In this document: positions 53,111 through 60,920 of the stretch, in pieces | Position numbering within the stretch: the first letter of the stretch is position 1 | Layout: each line of letters begins with the position of its first letter | Assembly (NCBI RefSeq): GCF_900142175.1 | Contig: NZ_FQZX01000002.1 | Location: 787,317-851,316, forward strand | Source: Maribacter aquivivus | GTDB lineage: Bacteria; Bacteroidota; Bacteroidia; Flavobacteriales; Flavobacteriaceae | DNA: 64,000 nt | Reading direction: 5' to 3' | Position numbers and translations under genes: made by a program | The notes under the pieces: generated by a model | What the model saw: the letters and a program-made list of their open reading frames with translations, nothing else | The model's database searches: none | What the model was told of the DNA's origin: nothing

Positions 53111-54442
53111 ATGGAAGACATGATTTTTTACGATAGACTGCAATTTGCATTTACTATTACTTTCCACTATATATTTCCTCAATTGACCATGGGCCTGTCA
53201 TTAATAATCGTCTATTTAAAATGGAAATACCTCAGAAATAAAATTGAAAAATATAATGATGCCGCTAAATTTTTTATGAAAATTTTTGCCATCAATTTTA
53301 CCATGGGCGTTGTCACAGGTATTCCTATGGAATTTCAATTTGGCACCAACTGGGCAAAATTCTCTGAACTAACAGGAGGTATAATTGGACAGACCCTAGC
53401 AATGGAAGGTCTCTTTTCTTTCTTCTTAGAATCTTCTTTCTTAGCGCTGTTTATTTTTGGTGAAAAGTTAATGGGACAGAAACTACACCTCTTAACAGGT
53501 TTTCTGGTATTCTTAGGTTCTTGGGCAAGTGGCTGGTTTATTTTGGCTACCAATGCATGGATGCAACATCCCGTAGGATATGAAATATTGGACAATGGTA
53601 AGTTTGTTCTCGAAAATTTCTCCGCTCTATTTGGTAACCCTTGGCTTCTACCCGCCTTTTTACATAATCAATTGGCTTCTGTGGTCACCTCTTCCTTTGT
53701 GGTAGCTAGCATTGGAGCTTTTTACATACTAAGAAACAAACAAATTGAACACGGAAAACTATTCTTAAAAACTGGAGTCATATTTGGTTTGGTATCTAGC
53801 ATCTTGGTGGCTTTCCCTACCGGCGATTGGAATGCGAAAAATGTCGCAAAATACCAGCCAGCAGCTTTCGCAGCTATGGAAGGTATTTTTGAAACTGAAC
53901 ATGCCGGGGCAGAAATTGTTCTCATAGGACAGCCCAATATGGTAGAGAAAAAATTAGATAATAAAATTGCTGTACCCAATGTACTAAGCTTCTTAACCTA
54001 CCAGGAATGGGAAAAGCAAATAGTGGGTATGGATAAATTTAAAGAAGAAGAATTACCAGATAACATTCCTGCTTTGTACTATTCTTATCATATAATGGTT
54101 GGTTTAGGCACCGTATTTATGGCTATAATGGCGCTGGCTGCTTTTTTACTATGGCGTAAAAAACTATACACATCAAAAGCATTACTTTGGTCTATCATGT
54201 TTTTGGTTCCATTTCCTTACATAGCTAATCTTACAGGTTGGTATACGGCAGAACTAGGTAGACAACCCTATTTGGTTTATGGCTTATTAAGAACAACTGA
54301 AGGGGTGTCTCCTACAGTTTCATCAGGTAACACCTTATTTACTTTACTTGGTTTTGTAGCCTTGTATATGCTATTAGGACTTTTGTTCTTAGTCTTAGTG
54401 GGTAAAACAATTAATCAAGGTCCTAAACATCAAACACATTAA
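53111..54442 (+). CDS. cydA: Cytochrome bd oxidase subunit I
   Basis: A 443-residue CydA with H19 (FHYIFPQLTMG), the WYTAELGRQPY motif near 380-390 and a short Q-loop. It oxidises quinol and reduces oxygen without proton pumping and resists sulfide and NO, which fits the sulfide genes around it. It is cotranscribed with cydB (4 bp gap). Confidence 0.96.
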   Translation: MEDMIFYDRLQFAFTITFHYIFPQLTMGLSLIIVYLKWKYLRNKIEKYNDAAKFFMKIFAINFTMGVVTGIPMEFQFGTNWAKFSELTGGIIGQTLAMEGLFSFFLESSFLALFIFGEKLMGQKLHLLTGFLVFLGSWASGWFILATNAWMQHPVGYEILDNGKFVLENFSALFGNPWLLPAFLHNQLASVVTSSFVVASIGAFYILRNKQIEHGKLFLKTGVIFGLVSSILVAFPTGDWNAKNVAKYQPAAFAAMEGIFETEHAGAEIVLIGQPNMVEKKLDNKIAVPNVLSFLTYQEWEKQIVGMDKFKEEELPDNIPALYYSYHIMVGLGTVFMAIMALAAFLLWRKKLYTSKALLWSIMFLVPFPYIANLTGWYTAELGRQPYLVYGLLRTTEGVSPTVSSGNTLFTLLGFVALYMLLGLLFLVLVGKTINQGPKHQTH

Positions 54443-54445
54443 ATT

Positions 54446-55519
54446 ATGGAAACATTTTGGTTCATAGCAATTGCTATAGTTTTAGCGGTATTTTTCATTT
54501 TAGATGGGTATGATTTTGGCACAGGAATCATTCATTTATTTTTTGCAAAAACGGAAAAAGATAAAGAAGTCATTGCAAAATCTGCGGGTTTGTTTTGGGA
54601 TTCTAATGAGGTTTGGTTAGTTGCCGCTGGTGGTCTATTATTTATGGCTTTCCCTACTTTTTATGCTTCCGTATTTAGTGGCTTTTACTTACCATTAATA
54701 ATTGTTTTATGGTTAATTATTTTTAGAGCTATAGGTTTGGAGTTTAGAGGTCAATTCCGATTTCAAATGTGGAAAGATATTTGGGATAAATCTTTTGGAG
54801 TTTCTAGTTTATTGTTAGCCTTATTTTTTGGAATTGCCTTAGGTAACGTTGTTAGAGGAGTAAATTTAGGCGGAGTTGAAGATGGAGTATCCGTATACGA
54901 AGGGCATTATTTTTTCTTGCCTTTATGGAACAATAGTTTTAGCCCTTTATCAGATCATCCAGGAATCATAGATTGGTTCACAATCATTATCGGTTTAATT
55001 TCTGTAGTCACCTTGGCTATTCATGGTGCAAATTGGATAATTTTAAAAACCAATTCATCCATAAACGGTAATCTTAAAAATATAATCTTTAAACTTAATA
55101 TTGCGCTTGCAGCACTAACCATTTTTTCTTTAGTAGTATGGCAAGTAGTTAATCCTAATTCGTTAGATAATTTTATGGAAAAACCATATCTCATGATTTT
55201 TCCACTTATATATCTAACCGGGCTTATTGGCTTATTTTTCATTAAAAAGTTAAAGAAAGAAATCCATGGTTTTGCACTCTCAACTTTACTGATACTAGGC
55301 GGAATTACTTCATCCTTGGCATCTATGTTCCCAATAATTTTACCTTCAGTAAATTCAGTGAACGAGCCTTTAACCATATATAATACAGCAGCATCTAATT
55401 ATGGCTTATCTGTAGCTTTAACTTGGGGTTTTATTGGGTTCATACTATTAATTATCTATTTCATAGTTCAAAAAAGATTAATGGGAGGAAAAATAGATCA
55501 TATGGATTATGGTCATTAG
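54446..55519 (+). CDS. cydB: Cytochrome bd oxidase subunit II
   Basis: A 357-residue CydB with the start WFIAIAIVLAVFFILDGYDFGTG and WDSNEVWLVAAGG motif. It supports heme binding in CydA. It is followed 15 bp later by a small membrane protein gene. Confidence 0.96.
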   Translation: METFWFIAIAIVLAVFFILDGYDFGTGIIHLFFAKTEKDKEVIAKSAGLFWDSNEVWLVAAGGLLFMAFPTFYASVFSGFYLPLIIVLWLIIFRAIGLEFRGQFRFQMWKDIWDKSFGVSSLLLALFFGIALGNVVRGVNLGGVEDGVSVYEGHYFFLPLWNNSFSPLSDHPGIIDWFTIIIGLISVVTLAIHGANWIILKTNSSINGNLKNIIFKLNIALAALTIFSLVVWQVVNPNSLDNFMEKPYLMIFPLIYLTGLIGLFFIKKLKKEIHGFALSTLLILGGITSSLASMFPIILPSVNSVNEPLTIYNTAASNYGLSVALTWGFIGFILLIIYFIVQKRLMGGKIDHMDYGH

Positions 55520-55534
55520 ATTAAAGAAAAGACT

Positions 55535-55834
55535 ATGACTGGCACTCTAATTTCATTAATCAGTATTCTTATAGGAATTATTGCCGCAAATGCTACAGGC
55601 TTTCTAATTCAGAAATACTCGTTTGGTGTTATTGGTAATACAATTGTTGGGGTTTTTGGAAGTATCTTATTCATAAAGACTTTTGGTAGATTGGGTTTTA
55701 ATCCATGGTCAATAATGAACGATGGTGATTTTGATAGCTTTCGTCTAATAATCAATTTAGTAGTATCGGCTGTAGGGGGAGCACTAGGTCTTGTTTTAGC
55801 AAAAATGATATATAATAAGTTCAATAAATCATAA
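55535..55834 (+). CDS. Small membrane protein downstream of cydAB
   Basis: A 99-residue protein with about three membrane helices (near 3-25, 30-50 and 73-92). The glycine pattern (GVIGNTIVGVFGS and AVGGALGLVLA) resembles GlsB/YeaQ-type proteins. It is likely cotranscribed with cydAB. A direct role in the oxidase is not shown. Confidence 0.65.
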   Translation: MTGTLISLISILIGIIAANATGFLIQKYSFGVIGNTIVGVFGSILFIKTFGRLGFNPWSIMNDGDFDSFRLIINLVVSAVGGALGLVLAKMIYNKFNKS

Positions 55835-55844
55835 ACGAAAAACC

Positions 55845-55958
55845 CTAGTTATCTTTCTTCTTATTCATTTTATATATCAGCCAAATGAAGCCTACTACAA
55901 AATGAAGAACAATAACACCAGCTATGATATAAATTAACGTATTTGAACTTCCTCTCAT
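55845..55958 (-). CDS. Small membrane protein (37 residues) with its own FNR-type promoter
   Basis: A reading frame on the minus strand encodes 37 residues: a short polar start, one membrane helix (about residues 8-30, IYIIAGVIVLHFVVGFIWLIY) and a lysine-rich tail. It is shorter than usual cut-offs. The reason to call it is the correctly spaced TGA-N6-TCA site and perfect TAATTTTG box immediately upstream. It could be an accessory subunit of a terminal oxidase, but this is a guess. Confidence 0.6.
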   Translation of the reverse strand: MRGSSNTLIYIIAGVIVLHFVVGFIWLIYKMNKKKDN

Positions 55959-55984
55959 TTCTAACCTATTTTAATCAGATTTTT

Positions 55985-56027
55985 CAAAATTAAGGATCCT
56001 ATTAAAATAGAAATATGATAATAGTCA
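55985..56027 (-). promoter_or_regulatory. FNR-type promoter of the 37-residue protein
   Basis: TGATAATAGTCA (56016-56027) lies 23 bp from TAATTTTG on the minus strand (55992-55985), 26 bp before the start codon. Confidence 0.75.
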
Positions 56028-56108
56028 ATAGCCTATACCAAAGTTATACTAACCATCTGTAACTGTTTTTAATATTCGATTATTACGAGATGAATTAAAT
56101 CTGTTTAT

Positions 56109-56152
56109 GTAACAAAGGTTACTGTATAGCTTTAAGATTAAAGAGACCTTAG
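56109..56152 (+). promoter_or_regulatory. GTAAC-type site of the SQR-like gene
   Basis: GTAACAAAGGTTAC (56109-56122) is a clear site; the -7 box at the expected position (GACCTTAG, 56145-56152) is weak. Confidence 0.7.
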
Positions 56153-56175
56153 TATAAACTTAAAAGATTATAATA

Positions 56176-57630
56176 ATGTCAAAAATAGTCATCTTAGGTG
56201 CAGGAATCTCTGGTCATGTTGCAGCAGCTCATCTACGTCGAAAATTATCGAAAGAACATGAAGTATTAGTCGTTTCGCCAAACAGCAATTACCAATGGAT
56301 ACCCTCAAACATTTGGGTTGGTATCGGTAGAATGAAGTCTAAAGAAATACTATTTCCATTAGCTCCGTTATACAAGAAAAAAAGTATTGGTTATAAACAA
56401 GCGAAAGTAACTACGTTTCACCCAGAAGGTGATGCCGAAGTAACACAGCCTTTTGTAAAAATTGAATATGTAAACGATGAGAAAAAAGGACAAACCGAAA
56501 AAGTAACCTATGATTATTTGATAAACGCTACTGGTCCCAAATTAGCTTTTGACATGACTGAAGGTTTAAATCCGGGAACTAATAAAACATATTCTGTTTG
56601 TACATATACCCACGCCGAACATGCCTGGCATGCTTTGAACGACTTGATTCAGGAAATGAAACAAGGTAAAAAAGTAAAAATACTTATTGGCACTGGTCAC
56701 GCAAAATCTACATGCCAAGGCGCAGCTTTCGAATATATTTTAAATGTTGAACAAGAACTGAGACGACACAATGTACGTGATAAAGCTGAAGTTGTTTGGA
56801 TTGCCAATGAGCATCAATTAGGTGATTTTGGTATGGATGGCATGCTACTTAGTTACGGCAACAATATCATGAAATCTAGCGAAATGGTAGAGATGGTTTT
56901 TGAAGACCGTGGTATAAAATGGATTATTGGTGCAGGGGTCAATAAAATAGAAGACGGTATAGCTCATTATGAAACACTAGATGGTGAATACCATACTGAA
57001 ACATATGATTTTGCTATGCTAATACCTGCTTTCTCAGGGCATGGATTTAAGGCTTTCGATAAAAATAACGAAGATATTACAGAAAAACTCTTTAAAGGAT
57101 TTATGTTGGTAGATGCTGATTATACGCCTAAACCATATGAAGAATGGAGTGTACAAGATTGGCCTGAAACGTATCAGAATCCATCTTATAAAAATATTTT
57201 TGCACCTGGTATTGCTTTTGCTCCACCTCATGCAATTTCAAAACCTAGGGTAAGCAAAAATGGTACAACTATATCCCCAGCCCCACCCAGAACAGGAATG
57301 CCTTCTGGTATTACCGCAAAATTAGTGGCAGATAATATTATTGATATTATGAACGGAAAAAAAGAATTACACCACAAAGGTTCGTTAGGTAATATGGGTG
57401 CTGCGTGTATTGCATCGGCAGGATATGGAATGACAAAAGGTAGTGGCGTTAGTATTACCACCTACCCTATTGTACCTGATTATCACAAATATCCCGAAAC
57501 ACAAGGTAGACAATTAGGCAAAACTTTTGGTGAAATTGGCTTGGCCGGACATTGGTTAAAACTAGCCTTACACTATGCCTTTATCTATAAAGCAAAAATG
57601 AAACCTTTTTGGTGGCTAATTCCTGAATAG
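56176..57630 (+). CDS. sqr: Sulfide:quinone oxidoreductase-like flavoprotein
   Basis: A 484-residue FAD protein with the dinucleotide-binding GAGISG near residue 8. Three cysteines (142, 180 and 411) are placed as in sulfide:quinone oxidoreductases, in SVCTYT, STCQGAAF and GAACIASAG. The C-terminal end is amphipathic (KPFWWLIPE), suiting membrane attachment. It should oxidise sulfide to polysulfide or a persulfide acceptor and pass electrons to quinone. Its products are the substrates of the persulfide-dioxygenase-like genes. A flavocytochrome c-type alternative is less likely, as no cytochrome follows. Confidence 0.9.
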   Translation: MSKIVILGAGISGHVAAAHLRRKLSKEHEVLVVSPNSNYQWIPSNIWVGIGRMKSKEILFPLAPLYKKKSIGYKQAKVTTFHPEGDAEVTQPFVKIEYVNDEKKGQTEKVTYDYLINATGPKLAFDMTEGLNPGTNKTYSVCTYTHAEHAWHALNDLIQEMKQGKKVKILIGTGHAKSTCQGAAFEYILNVEQELRRHNVRDKAEVVWIANEHQLGDFGMDGMLLSYGNNIMKSSEMVEMVFEDRGIKWIIGAGVNKIEDGIAHYETLDGEYHTETYDFAMLIPAFSGHGFKAFDKNNEDITEKLFKGFMLVDADYTPKPYEEWSVQDWPETYQNPSYKNIFAPGIAFAPPHAISKPRVSKNGTTISPAPPRTGMPSGITAKLVADNIIDIMNGKKELHHKGSLGNMGAACIASAGYGMTKGSGVSITTYPIVPDYHKYPETQGRQLGKTFGEIGLAGHWLKLALHYAFIYKAKMKPFWWLIPE

Positions 57631-57682
57631 CTTAAGGAAGGGTACTCTAAATTTTAAATTAATTAAACTTAAGACCAAAAAA

Positions 57683-57823
57683 ATGACACAGAGAATATCA
57701 AAATCGAAACGCTTTTATATGATGAACCCAATAATTCAATTTTTTAAGTTCATTTGGTTAAGCATAAAAATAATGTTAGTAGTGGCTGGTGGTCATGGCG
57801 GTACTAGAAAAGCAAATAATTAA
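57683..57823 (+). CDS. Small basic membrane-associated protein, unknown
   Basis: A 46-residue frame, basic at the start, with one hydrophobic segment (about 15-35) and the end AGGHGGTRKANN. Its stop TAA overlaps the ATG of the next gene (TAATG at 57821-57825), so translation is probably coupled. It has not been described to my knowledge; position between sqr and the DUF6132 gene suggests a role with sulfide oxidation. Confidence 0.55.
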   Translation: MTQRISKSKRFYMMNPIIQFFKFIWLSIKIMLVVAGGHGGTRKANN

Positions 57824-58017
57824 TGACTAAAAAAGGGATTTTTCTAACCACAATTGGTGTGGTGATCGGTGCTATTGCAGGGTATTTGTATTACGCAGAA
57901 ATTGGTTGCCTTAATGGTACTTGTGCCATTACTTCCAAACCAATAAACAGTACACTATATGGCGGTTTAATGGGCGGACTACTATTCAATATTTTTATTA
58001 AATCTCCTAAAACATAA
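57823..58017 (+). CDS. DUF6132 small membrane protein
   Basis: A 64-residue protein with two membrane helices and a conserved YYAEIGCLNGTCAITSKP stretch with two cysteines (about residues 28-33), which fits DUF6132. It overlaps the preceding small gene by one base. It probably works with the SQR-like enzyme, but no role is proven. Confidence 0.75.
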   Translation: MTKKGIFLTTIGVVIGAIAGYLYYAEIGCLNGTCAITSKPINSTLYGGLMGGLLFNIFIKSPKT

Positions 58018-58116
58018 AAGAATATACATTTGTTTTTCAGCCGGTATTAGCTACTGGTTTAATTCTAAGTAAGAAATATAAGCTGTTTTATTTCAATTTA
58101 ATGGTTGGTCATAAAT

Positions 58117-58148
58117 GGCATTTCTATAATGGGAATGCCTTTTATTTT
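58117..58148 (+). terminator. Terminator after the sqr operon
   Basis: An 8-bp stem (GGCATTTC with GGAATGCC region, 58117-58139) with loop tataat, followed by TTTTATTTTTA. Confidence 0.7.
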
Positions 58149-58204
58149 TAAATGATAATTATCATAGAAGAATAAAAAAAATATCAATTAAAACTACGGT
58201 TTCC

Positions 58205-58247
58205 TGATGGTAGTCATTTACACCTTTAGAATACCCCTATATATTTG
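58205..58247 (+). promoter_or_regulatory. FNR-type promoter upstream of the tolC-RND genes
   Basis: TGATGGTAGTCA (58205-58216) lies 23 bp before a perfect TATATTTG (58240-58247). The spacer 58018-58367 holds no gene apart from this promoter, the terminator and the next one. Confidence 0.6.
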
Positions 58248-58313
58248 TTTCACTAGTAATTATTGGCATACATGAACATTAAGTTGGTTCTCAAGTCCTT
58301 TTTAAATTCATCG

Positions 58314-58357
58314 GTAACATTTGTTACTGTGCAGCCCGTTTTACCACCTTAATTTTG
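58314..58357 (+). promoter_or_regulatory. GTAAC-type promoter of the tolC-RND operon
   Basis: GTAACATTTGTTAC (58314-58327) lies 22 bp before TAATTTTG (58350-58357). The gene starts 10 bp later. Confidence 0.83.
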
Positions 58358-58367
58358 CCTTAAATAA

Positions 58368-59681
58368 ATGAATACGATGAAGTATAAATTAGGATTGATA
58401 TTGTTATTCGTCTTTTATTCTGGACTTGCACAGCAAACTAAGTCAATTACAAAAGATGAAATTCTAGCTAAAGTTAAGGAGCGCAATAACACGTTAAAAA
58501 TGGCACAGCAAGATGTGTTGTCTGCAAAGGGTGATTATAATCAGACCAAGGCCATTTTGTTACCCAATATTAGTGTATCGCATACTGGAATTGCTACCAC
58601 AAACCCGCTGATGGCATTTGGCTCTAAACTGAATCAGGAAATTTTGACTGCCGCAGATTTTAACCCAGATTTGTTAAATGACCCACGTCAAATCGAAGAT
58701 TTTGCAACTCGTGTAGAAGTACAACAACCATTAATAAACTTCGATGGCATCTACCAACGCAAAGCGGCAAAGGCAAAATTGACCGCTACCGAACTACAGT
58801 CTGGTCGTACGGTTGATTATTTAGCGCTTGAAGTTGAAAAAGCCTATATGCAGTTACAACTCGCCTATAAAACGGTGAAGTTTTTAGAAAAAGCCCAAGA
58901 AACAGCTTTAGAAAATAAGCGTATAGCTGACAATAGCTACAAACAAGGCTACCTACAAAAATCTGATGTTCTTTCTGTAGAAGTGCGGGTTACAGAAATA
59001 GAGAATCAACTTCAATACGCAAAAAGTAATATACTAAATGCCAGCAACTACCTATCTGTTTTAATGAATGCTGATGAAAATGAAATTTTAAAACCTTCAG
59101 ATTCACTAGCTATCACTAATGATGCGACTGCAACGGTTGTATACTTATCTGAAAACAGAAAAGATATTTTAGCCATGAATTCTGCTACCGAAGCATATAG
59201 ACAAATGCACAAGGCAGACCAAATGGCTTTCTTACCTAGATTAAATGCCTTTGGTACTTATGAGTTACATGACGATGAAATTTTTCAAGGGCAAGCCCAA
59301 GGATATTTATTTGGCGCAGAACTAAAATGGAACCTTTTTGAAGGAAGTAAGCGTTTTGGAAAATCTCAAAAGAGTAAGGCTGAATATGACAAATCTAAAC
59401 TACAATTAGAACAGTATAAATCTGAAAGCCAATTAGAACTTAACAAAGCAAAAAGAGGTCTTGAAGACGCTAAAAACAAATTAAAACTTACAAAATTGGC
59501 ACTAGAACAATCTGAAGAATCATTACGTATACGCACCAATAGATTCAAGCAAGGTTTAGAAAAAACTACAGATTTGCTAATGTCCGAAACGCAATACTCT
59601 CAAAAGCAATTAGAATATTACGCAACAATTTTTCAACATAATTACGCCTTGGCGTATGTACAATTTCTAACGAAAGAATAG
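58368..59681 (+). CDS. TolC-family outer-membrane efflux protein
   Basis: A 437-residue protein with a signal peptide (ends near SGLAQ) and two OEP repeats rich in alternating helices, typical of the TolC/OprM family (KSITKDEILAKVKERNNTLKMA start). The start codon is 58368 or, three codons later, 58377. It forms the outer-membrane channel of the RND pump encoded next. Confidence 0.92.
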   Translation: MNTMKYKLGLILLFVFYSGLAQQTKSITKDEILAKVKERNNTLKMAQQDVLSAKGDYNQTKAILLPNISVSHTGIATTNPLMAFGSKLNQEILTAADFNPDLLNDPRQIEDFATRVEVQQPLINFDGIYQRKAAKAKLTATELQSGRTVDYLALEVEKAYMQLQLAYKTVKFLEKAQETALENKRIADNSYKQGYLQKSDVLSVEVRVTEIENQLQYAKSNILNASNYLSVLMNADENEILKPSDSLAITNDATATVVYLSENRKDILAMNSATEAYRQMHKADQMAFLPRLNAFGTYELHDDEIFQGQAQGYLFGAELKWNLFEGSKRFGKSQKSKAEYDKSKLQLEQYKSESQLELNKAKRGLEDAKNKLKLTKLALEQSEESLRIRTNRFKQGLEKTTDLLMSETQYSQKQLEYYATIFQHNYALAYVQFLTKE

Positions 59682-59713
59682 CATAAATCCATTACTTAAT
59701 ACTAAGCATAAAG

Positions 59714-60796
59714 ATGAAAAATAAAAAATATATAATCACGGCAATTTTAGGAGCAACAATCCTAATCTCTAGTTGTGGAAGCGAAGATAAAAAAGCTGTA
59801 GTTGATAAATCGCCAGCAATAGCCGTTCAAGTAAAAACTGTTTCTGAAGATAGTAGTAGTCCGTTTTTAACCGTAAGTGGAAAAATTGAAGCCGCTAAAA
59901 GTGCAAATATCAGTACCCGTATGATGGGGTATGTAGATAAGATATATGTAAATGTTGGTGATAAAGTGAATAAAGGTCAATTACTAATGAGTGTTAATAA
60001 TGCTGATGTATCGGCTCAATTAGCACAGGTAAATGCAGGAATCACTGAGGCTGAAGCTGCTTTTACTAATGCCGAAAAGGACTTTAATAGATTCTCAACT
60101 TTATTTAAAGAAAACAGTGCTTCACAGAAAGAACTAGATGATATCACAGCCAATTATAACATGGCTAAGGCACGTTTAGAGTCTGCTAAACAAATGAGAA
60201 ACGGTGTAAATGCACAAATGGGTTATGCGAATATTCGTGCTCCTTTTAATGGTGTGGTCACCAATAAATTCATTAGTGCAGGTGATATGGCAAACCCAGG
60301 TATGCCTTTGCTAGAAGTAGAATCTCCAGGTAAATATCAAGTTTTGGCAATGGTTCCGGAATCTGAAATTCTTGCTGTTAAAAATGACACTGAGGTTACC
60401 GTACAGGTAAAAGCTTTAAATGAGAATGTAAAAGGTAAGGTAACAGAAGTGAGTACTTCTTCTAAAAATACAGGAGGTCAATATTTGGTCAAGGTTATAT
60501 TAGACAAAACCGATGCTCAGATTTTATCTGGTATGTACGCAACCGTACAATTTCCTGGAGCACGAAAAACAACAAGTTCTGCCGTAATGATACCTGTACA
60601 AGCCATTGTTAAGAAAGGTCAATTATCTGGAATTTATACCGTGAGTCAAAGCAACACTGCCTTATTACGTTGGTTGAGATTGGGAAGAACTTTTGGTGAT
60701 CAAGTAGAAGTATTATCAGGACTATCTGCAGATGAACAATATATAGTTTCTGCAGAAGGAAAATTATTTAACGGAGCAAAAATCTCCAATCAATAA
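59714..60796 (+). CDS. RND efflux membrane-fusion (adaptor) protein
   Basis: A 360-residue lipoprotein (ILISSCGS lipobox) with an HlyD/barrel-sandwich domain. It links TolC and the inner-membrane pump. It lies 33 bp after the tolC-type gene and is separated from the permease by a 124-bp palindromic element. Confidence 0.92.
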   Translation: MKNKKYIITAILGATILISSCGSEDKKAVVDKSPAIAVQVKTVSEDSSSPFLTVSGKIEAAKSANISTRMMGYVDKIYVNVGDKVNKGQLLMSVNNADVSAQLAQVNAGITEAEAAFTNAEKDFNRFSTLFKENSASQKELDDITANYNMAKARLESAKQMRNGVNAQMGYANIRAPFNGVVTNKFISAGDMANPGMPLLEVESPGKYQVLAMVPESEILAVKNDTEVTVQVKALNENVKGKVTEVSTSSKNTGGQYLVKVILDKTDAQILSGMYATVQFPGARKTTSSAVMIPVQAIVKKGQLSGIYTVSQSNTALLRWLRLGRTFGDQVEVLSGLSADEQYIVSAEGKLFNGAKISNQ

Positions 60797-60822
60797 ACGA
60801 GTCTGGGTTAGGGATTGAAGCG

Positions 60823-60898
60823 GTTACCCCACAGGCACTTTTTGTGCCGAGGAGTATGAGCGGAAAGCCTGACCACCTGCCAACCGGCAGGTGGTAAC
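60823..60898. repeat. REP-like compound palindrome
   Basis: Nested inverted repeats: outer GTTACC (60823-60828) with GGTAAC (60893-60898), GGCAC-ttttt-GTGCC (60834-60848) and CCACCTGCC-aacc-GGCAGGTGG (60873-60894). The G+C content is high against its surroundings. It resembles extragenic palindromic repeats of Bacteroidota. Confidence 0.6.
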
Positions 60899-60920
60899 AC
60901 ACAAATAAAATATAGAAATA

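Noticed and set aside
58153..58164. TGATAATTATCA, a perfect palindrome of the FNR type
   Set aside because: No TAnnTTTG box lies 23 bp away on either strand; it follows a terminator in AT-rich sequence and is probably chance.
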